A DNA stretch of 62,955 bases from Sinorhizobium sp. A49 (GCF_002002725.1 NZ_MUNW01000087.1:1-62955), one strand, 5' to 3'; counted from the first letter of the stretch, positions 1 to 9,075 are shown. Numbers and translations: made by a program. The notes: generated by a model from the sequence alone, not told the origin.

Positions 1-1
1 A

Positions 2-124
2 CGTTTCAGTTGGGGCGGCGGAACTCTGGCTGATGTAGGCGAACTGCGAAACCGCTACGTCGCAGCCCTACGCGCAGCGGACAATCATGATCTCGCGCCA
101 CTGTTGGAATTTGCGCGGACTTGA
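2..124 (+). CDS. C-terminal end of a Fic-type 'mobile mystery protein B' (partial)
   Basis: An open frame enters from the window edge and stops at 122-124, giving 40 residues that include SWGGGTLADVGELRNRY and end LAPLLEFART. Family knowledge: this resembles the last residues of mobile mystery protein B, a Fic-domain protein found on mobile elements, whose tails typically read AALRAAD...LLAFARS. The Fic catalytic motif would lie outside the window, so activity cannot be judged. The assignment rests on recalled tail similarity only. Confidence 0.5.
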   Translation, partial: RFSWGGGTLADVGELRNRYVAALRAADNHDLAPLLEFART

Positions 125-431
125 GAGTTATGGCCTTTCGCGCATTGCTCGCCTTGAAAGGAATCGAACCGCCGACAGGAGGTTAGCCAGATAGCTTAGG
201 TAACTGAGAATCCAAACTTCGTGGCATCACGCCTATTTAAGGAACTTGAGGCGGTAAGATTGTGCGCGGCACGGCAGATGCAACGCTTGCGGCGTCTACG
301 TCTTGGCGATTGAAGGGAGCCCGCGTCTTTGTTTGGGCGGACCGATCCAATAGGAAGTCGCCCGATATCTCCGTAGTAGTAATGCCATGACTGCCACTCG
401 ATCGGGGCAGCCATGCATTTATAAGAGACGC
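125..431. other. Gene-poor stretch with no confident gene
   Basis: About 300 bases between the Fic tail and the SDR gene. A minus-strand frame beginning at 414 reads MAAPIEWQSWHYYYGDIG and then loses any recognisable pattern. It could be the start of a decayed small protein, but I cannot name the family. A GGAATCGAACCGCCGAC string near 159-175 recalls the 3' part of a reverse-strand tRNA, but no cloverleaf can be built around it. Confidence 0.3.
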
Positions 432-1235
432 TTAAGCTGAGTAGCGAGCTGCGGGAATCGCATGCGACAGGTTAGGACTGAGTGCCAAGCGCGCAGTATC
501 GAAGGCATTCCAGTCGGCGATGTTCGGCAAGGCGGGGATCGTGACCAGTTCGCCCTGATCGAGCCCGGAAAGTGCTGCGTCGACCATGTCGGTCGCGGAC
601 ATGACGATCTCGGAGGGCAGATGGCCAATTGGAAGCCCTGCAGCATCCCAGAAGTCGGTTGCGGTCGCGCCGGGAAGCACCGCCTGAACCCGAACGCCCT
701 TGTCGGCGAGTTCGTGATGGAGGGATTGGCTGAAGGCCAGGATGAACGCCTTGCTACCACCATAGACGCCGTTGAGAACCTCTGGTGCAATGGCGACGAT
801 AGACGCGATGTTGATAATCGTACCGGTGCCGCGGGAGACGAAGGCAGGAGCGACGGCATAGGTCAGTCGCATTGGGCCGGTAACATTCAACGCCACCATG
901 GCTTCCATTTTCCCGATGTCGGATTGCAGAAGCGGCGCGGTGGCTCCAACGCCAGCGTTGTTGACGAGGAGGGTGATGCTTGCGTCAGTGCGCAGCACTT
1001 GCTCGACACGCGCCAGGTCGTCCGTCTTCGTTAGATCGGCGGACAGTGTTTCGACGGATCGCCCGGTTTCGTCAGTGATGCGTCCAGCCAGTTCCTTCAG
1101 CTTGTCTCCGCTACGTGCCACCAGAATGAGGTCGTAGCCGCGCCGGGCGAGACGATCTGCATAGACCGCGCCTATCCCCGAGGATGCACCTGTGACGAGT
1201 GCGGTTCCGTTGTGTACAATTGTGTTCATTGCCAT
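432..1235 (-). CDS. SDR family NAD(P)-dependent oxidoreductase
   Basis: A 267-residue classical short-chain dehydrogenase/reductase. The N-terminal cofactor motif GASSGIG sits at about residues 16-22, NNAG at about 92-95, and the catalytic pair is in YGGSK, preceded by the conserved Ser of IASIVAIAPEV. The substrate is unknown. Two in-frame ATGs lie at 1235 and 1229; an AAGGA motif upstream fits the 1229 start slightly better by spacing. It diverges from the GlxA-type regulator that begins at 1347, which makes that regulator its likely controller. Confidence 0.85.
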   Translation of the reverse strand: MAMNTIVHNGTALVTGASSGIGAVYADRLARRGYDLILVARSGDKLKELAGRITDETGRSVETLSADLTKTDDLARVEQVLRTDASITLLVNNAGVGATAPLLQSDIGKMEAMVALNVTGPMRLTYAVAPAFVSRGTGTIINIASIVAIAPEVLNGVYGGSKAFILAFSQSLHHELADKGVRVQAVLPGATATDFWDAAGLPIGHLPSEIVMSATDMVDAALSGLDQGELVTIPALPNIADWNAFDTARLALSPNLSHAIPAARYSA

Positions 1236-1346
1236 GCATCCTTCTTTCAGAGCGAGCTTGATTGCTTGCCGTGTACAAAAGTACGCTCTATCCCGTCCGT
1301 CTCAAATGTCGTATATGCAACCTTTAAGGCCATAGGGGAATTCGGC

Positions 1347-2294
1347 ATGCAGCGCATCGGATTTGTCCTCGTACCGGGTTTTCAGCTTATGTACCTGGCG
1401 GCAATCTCGGTATTCGAGTTCGCCAATGTCTCCGCTGGCGAGAATGTCTATCAGATCGACGTCCTGTCTGAGGAGGGTGGCGCGGTCCGCAGTTCGCATG
1501 GCCTCACCGCCGATACCAAGGCTTTCGAAGATCCCAATTTCGATACCGTCATCTTCGGTGGCGGGATGCAGATCACCGAGTCATCGTCCAGAATGATAGA
1601 CTTCGCCCGTCGGGCAAGTCTGGCGTCAAGAAGAACAGCTTCAATCTGCACCGGTGCTTTTGTACTTGCCCAGGCGGGTCTCCTTGATGGCAAGCGAGCG
1701 ACAACTCACTGGCTGTCTGCCCGCGAACTGCAGGAGCGCTATCCCAAGGTGAAGATGGAGGAAGATCGAATCTTCATCATAGACGGAGATATTTGGACTT
1801 CAGCGGGCATGAGTGCTGGAATCGATCTGGCCCTTGGAATGGTCGAAAAGGATTACGGATCAGAGCTCGCTCGCTCGGTTGCCCAGAAGCTTGTCCTCTA
1901 TCACCGCCGGGCAGGTGGTCAGTCCCAGCATTCCGAACTGCTCAAGATGGATGCCAAATCCGATCGTATCCAGAGCGCCCTCGACTACGCTAGGAAGAAT
2001 CTTAAGTCGGCTCTGTCGGTCGAGGAACTGGCCGATGCCGCGCATCTTAGTCCCCGTCAGTTCAGTCGTGCCTTTCGGTCGGAGACTGGACAGTCACCTG
2101 CCAAGGCAGTCGAGCATCTGCGTCTGGAAACCGCCCGCCTGATGATGGAGCAAAGCCGTCACCCCATCGAGTACATCGCGGCCGAAACTGGGTTTGCTGA
2201 TAGGGAGCGCATGCGCCGGGCATTCCTGCGCGCGTTCGGACAGCCACCTCAGGCTATCCGGCGCAGTGCGCGGGCGGTCGATGAGGGCGAATGA
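1347..2294 (+). CDS. GlxA/FtrA-like transcriptional regulator (DJ-1/PfpI domain plus AraC HTH)
   Basis: Starting at ATG 1347 (MQRIGFVLVPGFQLM) gives 315 residues. Residues 1 to about 180 form a DJ-1/PfpI-like class I amidotransferase fold with SICTGAFVLAQAG around the usual nucleophile elbow. The C-terminal part is an AraC double helix-turn-helix (ELADAAHLSPRQFSRAFR, then EYIAAETGFADRERMRRAF). The open frame extends 45 codons upstream to 1212, but that stretch overlaps the divergent SDR start and lacks domain character. Family members activate or repress divergent genes, so the SDR gene at 432-1235 is the likely target. Confidence 0.85.
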   Translation: MQRIGFVLVPGFQLMYLAAISVFEFANVSAGENVYQIDVLSEEGGAVRSSHGLTADTKAFEDPNFDTVIFGGGMQITESSSRMIDFARRASLASRRTASICTGAFVLAQAGLLDGKRATTHWLSARELQERYPKVKMEEDRIFIIDGDIWTSAGMSAGIDLALGMVEKDYGSELARSVAQKLVLYHRRAGGQSQHSELLKMDAKSDRIQSALDYARKNLKSALSVEELADAAHLSPRQFSRAFRSETGQSPAKAVEHLRLETARLMMEQSRHPIEYIAAETGFADRERMRRAFLRAFGQPPQAIRRSARAVDEGE

Positions 2295-2553
2295 CGGCCA
2301 ATCATCGATGATGTCGGGCCTCAGCGATCGCTGGCTGCCCAAGGATTGTTGATCACGAGCTTCTATTCTCCGTCCGGCTGGCGGCGAAGAAACGGCTCGG
2401 TTTGTACTGGGGTGTACGTGGCTGTGATTGCGCAACACTGCGTTACAATAGGGCATCGTCCAAGAAACATCCCGTACACATGCCGAGCGCCTTTTCAGCG
2501 AGACCGTGAGGCCATCCGGCCTTCGCGACAAACGTGATCGGAAAGGAACAGTA

Positions 2554-2970
2554 ATGACTGAAATGAAAGGTTTTCTTGGGCATACGACCGTTGGTACCAA
2601 CAACCTCGATGCTGCGTCGGACTTTTACGATAAGATCTTTGCCACCTTTGGGGCTGGCCGAGTCCTCGTCCAGCCGGGAAGGGCGGTCTACTATGGGCTG
2701 CGGGCACCTGAGTTCGGCGTTATCAGTCCCTTCAACGGACAGCGGGCCAACGTCGGGAACGGCGGAATGGTTGCTCTCCAAGCTGACTCCCGCTCTCAAG
2801 TTCGAGACGTCCACGCCCTCGCACTGAAGTTGGGTGGAACAGACGAAGGTGCGCCTGGAATGCGAACTGCTGACCCGGACGGATCCTATTGCGCCTACTT
2901 CCGCGATCCGGAGGGAAACAAGTTCTTGGTCTTCCGTGTCGGCCCGGAAGATACCGCGTTATCGGCATAA
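2554..2970 (+). CDS. VOC family (glyoxalase/bleomycin-resistance-like) protein
   Basis: 138 residues from ATG 2554, preceded by GGAAAGGA. The beta-alpha-beta-beta-beta VOC pattern is visible: GHTTVGTNNLDAASDFYDKI at the start and DPEGNKFLVFRVG at the end. The His of GHTT and the final strand match typical metal-ligand positions. Stand-alone VOC proteins of this length act as lyases, dioxygenases or thiol-dependent detoxification enzymes, and the sequence alone does not choose between these. Confidence 0.8.
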   Translation: MTEMKGFLGHTTVGTNNLDAASDFYDKIFATFGAGRVLVQPGRAVYYGLRAPEFGVISPFNGQRANVGNGGMVALQADSRSQVRDVHALALKLGGTDEGAPGMRTADPDGSYCAYFRDPEGNKFLVFRVGPEDTALSA

Positions 2971-3261
2971 CCTGCGGATCGCAGTCGTAGCCAAGTTTGC
3001 TCAACGCACTGTGGGCCGGTTATCCGGCTCACCGAACTCTCGAGGCTCCCTGAAACCACTCCCGAGGGGCGATCCACAAACATCTCGCAACAGATCCGAT
3101 GATGTCATCGTTCGTGCAATGGCTTACAAAACTGCCGCTCAGTGAACACACACTCGATACAATTGAGGGCGCAAATAGTGGCTCCAATCAGGTCCCCCGC
3201 CCCCTGCCTGGGCTTTGCGACAGGGCGAACCTACCAAGCATATCAAACAAAGGATCAGGAA

Positions 3262-3663
3262 ATGAAATTCACTCAAAAAATCGCCGCCGTTCTTCTTGTC
3301 GCAAGTTCCAGCGTGTCTGTGCATGCGGCGCACGCGCAAAAGAACGGAATTCAGCGCACCGACTTGGTGCAAAACGATATCAGCGCTCCGGGGCGCGAAG
3401 TTCTTCAGGTTCGTGTCGACTTCCTCCCTGGCGCAGTTTCAATCAAGCACTCCCATCCGGGCGAAGAAGTCGCGTATGTGCTCAAGGGTACGCTCGAATA
3501 CCAGCTTGACGGTGGCCAAACTGTCACGCTCAAGGAAGGCCAGTCGCTATTCATCCCGGCAGGCGTTGCACACCTCGCTAGAAACGTCGGCGCCGGTGAC
3601 GCTTCGGAGCTAGCAACGTACATCGTCGAGAAGGGCTCAACTTTAGTTGTTCCCGTCAAGTGA
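3262..3663 (+). CDS. Exported cupin-domain protein
   Basis: 133 residues from ATG 3262, preceded by AGGATCAGGA. Residues 1-26 are a Sec signal peptide (MKFTQKIAAVLLVASSS, cleavage near AHAQ). The rest is one cupin barrel with IKHSHPGEEVAYVLKGTLE (motif 1: two His and a Glu) and FIPAGVAHLARNVG (motif 2). It is probably a periplasmic metal-binding cupin; no catalytic role can be assigned. It lies 46 bases upstream of the epoxide hydrolase and may be co-transcribed with it. Confidence 0.8.
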   Translation: MKFTQKIAAVLLVASSSVSVHAAHAQKNGIQRTDLVQNDISAPGREVLQVRVDFLPGAVSIKHSHPGEEVAYVLKGTLEYQLDGGQTVTLKEGQSLFIPAGVAHLARNVGAGDASELATYIVEKGSTLVVPVK

Positions 3664-3709
3664 GCAATCTCGCTATTCATTAACTTGTACTCGGGAAAGG
3701 GGTGCAATC

Positions 3710-5020
3710 TTGACTACTCACCAACCTAGTGGAAATTCATTCCTCTCCCGCAGAACACTGCTTTTAAGCGCTGCGGTGATTGGATCATCGGCTCTCCTGG
3801 TCTCTGGAGCGCCCGGCTTTGGGACCGCAAAGGCCGAAACATCAAGCGGAGCAATCCATCCTTTCAAGGTAAATATTGCGCAATCATCCGTTGACGACCT
3901 CCAACGCCGTCTGGCGGAGACACGATGGCCGGACGTTGAAACGGTCGACGACCGATCTCAGGGCGTACAGGTCGCCGAACTGAAGGCGCTCGTTGAGTAT
4001 TGGGAGAATGGCTACGATTGGCGCAGTGTAGAGGCACGACTGAACGCCCTGCCTCAGTTTTTGACGAACATCGACGGCCTTGATATCCACTTCATCCACG
4101 TGCGCTCCCGTCATGCCAATGCGCTTCCACTCGTAATGACGCATGGGTGGCCAGGTTCCGTGTTAGAAATGCTGAAGGTTATCGGACCGCTTACCGATCC
4201 TACCGCTCACGGGGGGGCTGCTGAAGACGCCTTCCACCTAGTGCTGCCATCGATCCCTGGTTTCGGCTTTTCCGAAAAACCAAGCGGCACGGGCTGGAAT
4301 CCGGGACGCGTGGCAACTGCATGGGACACGCTGATGAAGCGTCTGGGTTATGCAAACTACGTGTCGCAGGGCGGTGACTGGGGAGCGATAATTTCGGATG
4401 CCATGGGCCGTCAGGCACCTGAGGGTCTGCTGGGTATCCATGTCAACAGAATAGAGCGTTCCACCACGATCCCACCAGAAATCGGCAAGGCGCTCAGGCA
4501 CGGTGATCCTGCCCCCGAGGAATTATCTACGGAAGAGCGCGCCATCTTCGACGAGGCCCGCAAATTTCTCAATCAAGGGTTTGGATATGCCGCGATCATG
4601 GGAACGCGGCCTCAGACGATCGGGTACGGTGTTTCCGATTCTCCGGTTGGCCTGGCAGCGTGGATTTATGACAAGCTGGCTGACTGGGTTTTCACCCGTG
4701 GTGAACCGCAGCGCGCCTTTACCAGAGACGAGATTCTCGACAACATATCCCTGTACTGGTTCACAAACACGGGAACCTCCAGCGGTCGGATATATTGGGA
4801 GAACAGTGCTGCAAATGCGAAACTTGCTCCGATCGCTATCCCTGCCGCTGTTACGGTGTTTCCCGGTGAGGTTTATAGGCCCCCAAAGAAATGGGTTCAG
4901 CGCGCCTATTCCAATCTCATCTACTACAACACCGTAGAAAAGGGAGGCCACTTCGCGGCGTGGGAGGAGCCAGACCTATTCAGTCATGAAGTGAGGGCAG
5001 CGTTCAGAAATTTGCGGTAG
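3710..5020 (+). CDS. Tat-exported epoxide hydrolase (EHN plus alpha/beta-hydrolase)
   Basis: 436 residues if translation begins at TTG 3710, which has GAAAGGGG at good distance; a longer ATG frame at 3647 overlaps the cupin stop. The signal has SRRTLLLSA, a Tat-like twin-arginine motif, then a hydrophobic stretch. An epoxide hydrolase N-terminal domain follows (IHPFKVNIAQSSVDDLQRRL), then the alpha/beta fold with oxyanion motif HGWPGS, nucleophile Asp in GGDWGA and late His in GGHFAAWEEPDLF. All catalytic elements of the microsomal-type family are present. It is likely periplasmic; the physiological epoxide is unknown. Confidence 0.88.
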   Translation: MTTHQPSGNSFLSRRTLLLSAAVIGSSALLVSGAPGFGTAKAETSSGAIHPFKVNIAQSSVDDLQRRLAETRWPDVETVDDRSQGVQVAELKALVEYWENGYDWRSVEARLNALPQFLTNIDGLDIHFIHVRSRHANALPLVMTHGWPGSVLEMLKVIGPLTDPTAHGGAAEDAFHLVLPSIPGFGFSEKPSGTGWNPGRVATAWDTLMKRLGYANYVSQGGDWGAIISDAMGRQAPEGLLGIHVNRIERSTTIPPEIGKALRHGDPAPEELSTEERAIFDEARKFLNQGFGYAAIMGTRPQTIGYGVSDSPVGLAAWIYDKLADWVFTRGEPQRAFTRDEILDNISLYWFTNTGTSSGRIYWENSAANAKLAPIAIPAAVTVFPGEVYRPPKKWVQRAYSNLIYYNTVEKGGHFAAWEEPDLFSHEVRAAFRNLR

Positions 5021-5199
5021 CGCGCCCTTCAAGACTCGAGCCGTGGTCGTCCGGCTGCAAAGTTAAAAAGTTACGACACATAAAACTGACGTTAGATAGG
5101 AAAGGCTGTCCCGATAAGGGCAACCTTTCCTCGCCGCGACCAGGTACGTACAGTATGTTCTCTGGCAGGTCAGATTGAGCCACACGCCATGCAGGCATT

Positions 5200-5400
5200 C
5201 TACAGTTCGATCATTTCCCGCTTCAGTCCAACGGTGACCGCGCGAGTACGATCGCTGGCCCTGAGCTTGGCCAGGATGTTTGCGACATGTCCTTTCACTG
5301 TATTCTCCGAGATTGTTGGCTCCGTTCCAATCAGCGTGTTGAGCGCCCGGCCTCTATGAGTTTCAGCACACCCAATTCCCCGGGGACTGAGACCCTTGGG
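5200..5400 (-). pseudogene. LuxR-type DNA-binding domain remnant
   Basis: The minus frame ending at 5200 carries a LuxR-family C-terminal HTH: ISENTVKGHVANILAKL followed by RASDRTRAVTVGLKREM. Upstream, LSPRG continues in one frame while GVLKLIEAGRSTR appears in another, so at least two compensating frameshifts have occurred. No receiver or ligand domain precedes it, and the LysR gene begins at 5527. This is a decayed response-regulator tail. Confidence 0.65.
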
Positions 5401-5526
5401 TGAATTTCCGTTTGGGGGGAATAAACCGAAAGCGCGGTCGCCATCTCGGTAGATGGTTTGCTTCCTGCTGGGATTCGGGTGAACATAAGCAATTACATAC
5501 CCGTTATCCCGATGATCGGCAGGCCA

Positions 5527-6459
5527 ATGGACCGGATAGACGCAATGAAAGTGTTCGTTACTGCCGTTGACCAGGGCAGCCTTGCCGCTGCTGCGCGGCA
5601 GTTGAAGCGGTCGCCAACAGCGGTCAGCAGAGCGTTGGGCCTGTTGGAAGCCCATGTCGGCGTCGAATTGTTGCATCGGTCCACCCGAGCATTGAAGTTG
5701 AGTGAAGCCGGCGAACGGTATGTTGTTGCCTGCCGACGCATGCTTGTCGATCTTGAGGAGGCTGACATGTTAGCGAGCGGTGAACGCTCGGCTCCGCGCG
5801 GGCTGCTGAACATTTCTGCTCCACCCGTTCTTGGCGAGGAAGTTCTTCGATCGATCCTGGACAGTTTTCTCGACGCGTATCCTGCAGTTTCCGCGCGGCT
5901 TCTGCTTCTCGACCGACTTGTTAATCCGGTGGAAGAGGGAATCGACATCACCTTGCGCATTGGTCATCTACCGGATTCTTCCCATGTCACGACAAGACTG
6001 GGTGGCGATGTCAGGCGGGTCGTTGTTGCTTCGCCTCGCTACTTGTCCAGCCATCCTCGGATCGAAGAGCCTGCTGACCTTCAGAAGCACCAGATCATTG
6101 CGTTCAGCAATTTCGGCCTCGATTCATGGAGCTTCACAGCGATCAACGGCTCCACTATTCCGCGTACTGTCCATTTCACACCACGATGCATCGTCAACAG
6201 CGTTCGGGCAGCCGCCGCTTCAGCTGCCGGAGGGAGTGGTGTGACGAGGCTCTATTCCTACCACGTCGCTGAATGCGTTAGAGACGGAACCCTAAAAATC
6301 GTTCTCGCGGATGCGGAGCCCCCACCCCTTCCGGTACATTTGTTGTCACCACATGGCCGCATGACGGTGCCGAAGGTGCGCGCTTTCGTTGATTTTGCAG
6401 CTCCCCGACTGCGCGCCGAATTCAAAAGACTGGCCGCCGAAGCCGGAACACTCGCATGA
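5527..6459 (+). CDS. LysR family transcriptional regulator
   Basis: 310 residues from ATG 5527 (MDRIDAMKVFVTAVDQGSL). The winged HTH occupies residues 1-60 (SLAAAARQLKRSPTAVSRALGLLE), followed by a LysR substrate-binding domain. The more upstream ATG at 5458 adds residues outside the family pattern. It lies about 140 bases ahead of a same-strand SDR gene. The subgroup is the one often encoded beside the oxidoreductase it controls, so that SDR is a reasonable target. Confidence 0.85.
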   Translation: MDRIDAMKVFVTAVDQGSLAAAARQLKRSPTAVSRALGLLEAHVGVELLHRSTRALKLSEAGERYVVACRRMLVDLEEADMLASGERSAPRGLLNISAPPVLGEEVLRSILDSFLDAYPAVSARLLLLDRLVNPVEEGIDITLRIGHLPDSSHVTTRLGGDVRRVVVASPRYLSSHPRIEEPADLQKHQIIAFSNFGLDSWSFTAINGSTIPRTVHFTPRCIVNSVRAAAASAAGGSGVTRLYSYHVAECVRDGTLKIVLADAEPPPLPVHLLSPHGRMTVPKVRAFVDFAAPRLRAEFKRLAAEAGTLA

Positions 6460-6601
6460 TTATCCCGTTTTTCGGTTGAGTGCCATCCTAGCGGCGGCAA
6501 TTCACCTGAAACTCGGATGGTTCTAAAACAATTGCACCAGCGCCGAGGGCGTGGGGCGGACGCACCCGTTGCACCGCTGCAATTGAACAAGGAACATTTC
6601 A

Positions 6602-7315
6602 ATGAGCATCGAACAGAAGGTTGTTATTATTACTGGTGCCTCGCAGGGTATCGGCGCTGGTCTTGTGAAAGCGTATAGGGACAGGAACTACCGTGTCATC
6701 GCCACAGCGCGATCGATCAAGGATAGCGCCGATTCCGGTGTCTTCGCCGTGGCGGGCGATATCAGCAAACGCGAGACTGCCGAGCGTGTAGTCAGTGAAG
6801 GCCTTGCACGCTTTGGCAGGATCGACACACTGGTAAACAATGCAGGCGTCTTCCTCGCCAAACCATTCGTCGACTTCACCCAAGAAGACTTCGACACCAA
6901 CATGGGCGTCAATGTCGCTGGCTTCTTCCATATCACGCAGCGCGTGGCAACTGAGATGCTGAAGCAGGGCTCCGGCCATATCGTCAACATCACCACCAGC
7001 TTGGTCAATCAGCCGATCGCCGGGGTGCCGGCAGCGCTGGCTTCGCTCACCAAGGGCGGACTGAACGCCGTGACTCAAGAGCTGGCCATCGAGTTCGCCA
7101 CGAGTGGTGTTCGGGTCAATGCCGTTTCGCCGGGGATCATAAAGACCCCCATGAACCCACCGGAGACCCACGCGGCACTGTCTGCCCTGCACCCGGTCGG
7201 TCGGATGGGCGAAATCCGCGATGTTGTCGATGCCGTCCTTTATCTGGAATCGGCGAATTTTGTCACAGGCCACATTCTCCGTGTAGACGGCGGCCAAAGC
7301 GCAGGTCGCTGGTAG
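6602..7315 (+). CDS. SDR family oxidoreductase lacking the usual catalytic Tyr
   Basis: 237 residues with the Rossmann motif TGASQGIG (residues 10-17), NNAG at about 79-82, and SPGIIKTPM after the active-site region. The catalytic Ser is present in ITTSLVNQ, but the YxxxK position reads ALASLTK, with Ala where Tyr is expected and the Lys kept. I recall homologues with the same PAALASLTKGG pattern, so this is probably a clade feature. Preceded by AAGGAACATTTCA. It lies between the LysR gene and a DsbA-like gene. Confidence 0.82.
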   Translation: MSIEQKVVIITGASQGIGAGLVKAYRDRNYRVIATARSIKDSADSGVFAVAGDISKRETAERVVSEGLARFGRIDTLVNNAGVFLAKPFVDFTQEDFDTNMGVNVAGFFHITQRVATEMLKQGSGHIVNITTSLVNQPIAGVPAALASLTKGGLNAVTQELAIEFATSGVRVNAVSPGIIKTPMNPPETHAALSALHPVGRMGEIRDVVDAVLYLESANFVTGHILRVDGGQSAGRW

Positions 7316-7415
7316 CATCGCGCTGCTTGTCGAAAAGTCCTGACGCCAGCATTGATGCGACCGCATGCCGGGTCGGCTGCGGTCGTAGTCAAATCAGCCA
7401 AAATGAGGTGATGAA

Positions 7416-8054
7416 ATGAAACTCGTACTTGTGGCCGACCCGATGTGTTCGTGGTGCTATGGCTTCGGAAAAGAAATGACAACGCTCGTCGGTCGGCATC
7501 CCGACATTTCCCTTGAGATCATCGTTGGGGGCCTTCGCGCTGGAGCGACGGATGTGCTCGACGATTCCGGCAAGCGGTTTCGCTTGGAACATTGGGCAAG
7601 GGTCGAACAGTCAACTGGGCTGCCCTTTAACCGCGAAGGGTTGATGGCCCGCAAACGGTTCGTATACGACACCGAACCCGTTTGTCGTGCCGTCGTGGCA
7701 TCCCGGATTCTCGCCCCGAGCACCGACCTGCTGAAGGTTTTCCGGGCCTTTCAGCACGCGTTTTATGTCGACGCAGTCGACACCACCAATGGCGAGGTCC
7801 TCGCCGAAGTCGGCGCAGCAGCCTTGAGGGCCAACGGCAATCCGATCACACCCGCGGAATTTCAGACAACCTGGCAACAGAAATACACGATCGAAGCCGC
7901 TGCTGCCGAATTCGCCCTGGCCCGCTCGATGGGTGTGACGAGCTTTCCTACCCTATTCCTCGAAAAGGACGGGCAGCTACGCCGGGTAAGAAATGGCTAT
8001 GCCCCTGTCTACCAACTCGAGCAGGACATTAATGCGCTGCTCGCTGCAGCGTGA
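7416..8054 (+). CDS. DsbA/FrnE-like thioredoxin-fold protein
   Basis: 212 residues with no signal peptide. The active-site motif CSWC lies at residues 11-14 (DPMCSWCYGFG) and the cis-Pro loop near the C-terminus is TSFPTLFL. It matches the cytoplasmic FrnE/2-hydroxychromene-isomerase branch of the DsbA family, which acts in thiol exchange or isomerisation. It is followed after 35 bases by a tautomerase-family gene, probably in the same transcript. Confidence 0.82.
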   Translation: MKLVLVADPMCSWCYGFGKEMTTLVGRHPDISLEIIVGGLRAGATDVLDDSGKRFRLEHWARVEQSTGLPFNREGLMARKRFVYDTEPVCRAVVASRILAPSTDLLKVFRAFQHAFYVDAVDTTNGEVLAEVGAAALRANGNPITPAEFQTTWQQKYTIEAAAAEFALARSMGVTSFPTLFLEKDGQLRRVRNGYAPVYQLEQDINALLAAA

Positions 8055-8089
8055 ACAACTTAGTTCAATCGTAAACAAGGAGAAGTTCA

Positions 8090-8329
8090 ATGCCTATCGT
8101 GACCGTGCAGGTTACCCGTGAAGGGACCACCGTCGACCGCAGTTCCGTCTCCGCTGAGGAGAAAGCCGCCATCATCAAAGGCGTTAGTCAGGTGTTGCTC
8201 GACGTACTCAATAAGCCTCTTGAGTCCACGTATGTGGTGATCGAAGAAGTAGATCTGGACAATTGGGGCTGGGGTGGGCTGCCCACGGTCCAGTATCGGC
8301 GGCAGCGCGCCGAGGCCGCGAATTCCTAA
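8090..8329 (+). CDS. 4-oxalocrotonate tautomerase family protein
   Basis: 79 residues starting MPIVTVQV. Processing of Met1 would expose Pro, the catalytic base of the family. The helix KAAIIKGVSQVLLDVL and strand STYVVIEEVDLDNWG match the tautomerase beta-alpha-beta unit, and length fits the small-subunit class. An AAGGAGAAG ribosome-binding site lies 8 bases upstream. It may isomerise an enol or keto acid produced by a neighbouring enzyme. Confidence 0.85.
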   Translation: MPIVTVQVTREGTTVDRSSVSAEEKAAIIKGVSQVLLDVLNKPLESTYVVIEEVDLDNWGWGGLPTVQYRRQRAEAANS

Positions 8330-8521
8330 GCCTTGCACAACAACCCGTCCTTTTTTGAACAGCGCGGCGGGTGCTACAGCGGACCGGGAAGATAATCGCA
8401 AGAGGGATCCTGGTCCGCTTCACCCAAAGCGCTTGAGCGCATCACCCCGAACCAACCTTTGCGTGACGATGGGGCAGTGTCAAACTCGCAGTCTGCCACG
8501 GACTTTCTCTTCTCCGATGCG

Positions 8522-8700
8522 AACTGGCCCGAAGATGTCGGTGGCGTATCGGGATATGAGCGGTTCCTTGAGACCATCGCCGATCGGGAAGATCCAGAAT
8601 ATGCTGAAACCATCCGGTAGTGCGGCGACTACTTTGATCCCGGATGGTTCGACCTGTCGGTGGTGGACAAGGATGTACGCAGCGCTCTGCGCTCAAACGG
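8522..8700 (+). pseudogene. pRiA4b ORF-3-like family, C-terminal remnant
   Basis: The frame beginning AAC at 8522 reads NWPEDVGGVSGYERFLETI, then a stop (TAG near 8618), then CGDYFDPGWFDLSVV. This matches the conserved C-terminal pattern of the plasmid pRiA4b ORF-3 family (PEDVGG...YEEFLEAI...GDFDPEAFD). The in-frame stop and missing N-terminus show it is not functional. It runs into a LysR fragment at about 8770, so this is a deletion or recombination junction. Confidence 0.65.
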
Positions 8701-8769
8701 CAAACGGCATCTGTACCAACCTGTCGGGAACTGGTGCATCATCGCTGTATCGGTTGGCGTCCATCTCCA

Positions 8770-9075
8770 AGCGCGGCGCCGTACCGATGGGAGTTCGAGC
8801 AGGGCGGCATAACTGACGTCGCCGTCGAACCGCAAATTACCACAAACGATCTGAATCTGATGGTCCGGACCGCGCTCGCAGGCGGCGGTATCACATTTGA
8901 GTTGGAGGAGACGTTTCGCCCATACATCGATCGCGGCGAGTTGATCACGGCGTTGGACGACTATCTGCCGCCGTTTCCAGGGTTCTTTCTCTATTTCCCC
9001 AATCGCCGGAATATGGCGCCTAAGCTGCGCGCACTCATTGACCATGTTCGCGCGTACAGAACGACACTGCTCTAG
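8770..9075 (+). pseudogene. LysR substrate-binding domain fragment
   Basis: The frame ending at 9075 reads PYRWEFEQGGITDVAVEP, then MVRTALAGGGITF, and ends LRALIDHVRAYRTTLL. This is the last third of a GcvA/DmlR-type LysR effector domain. No HTH domain lies upstream; instead the pRiA4b ORF-3 remnant abuts it. It is a truncated, presumably inactive regulator. Confidence 0.7.

Noticed and set aside
155-176. tRNA-like string GGAATCGAACCGCCGAC
   Set aside because: It resembles the T-arm region of a reverse-strand tRNA, but neither an acceptor stem nor an anticodon arm can be paired around it.
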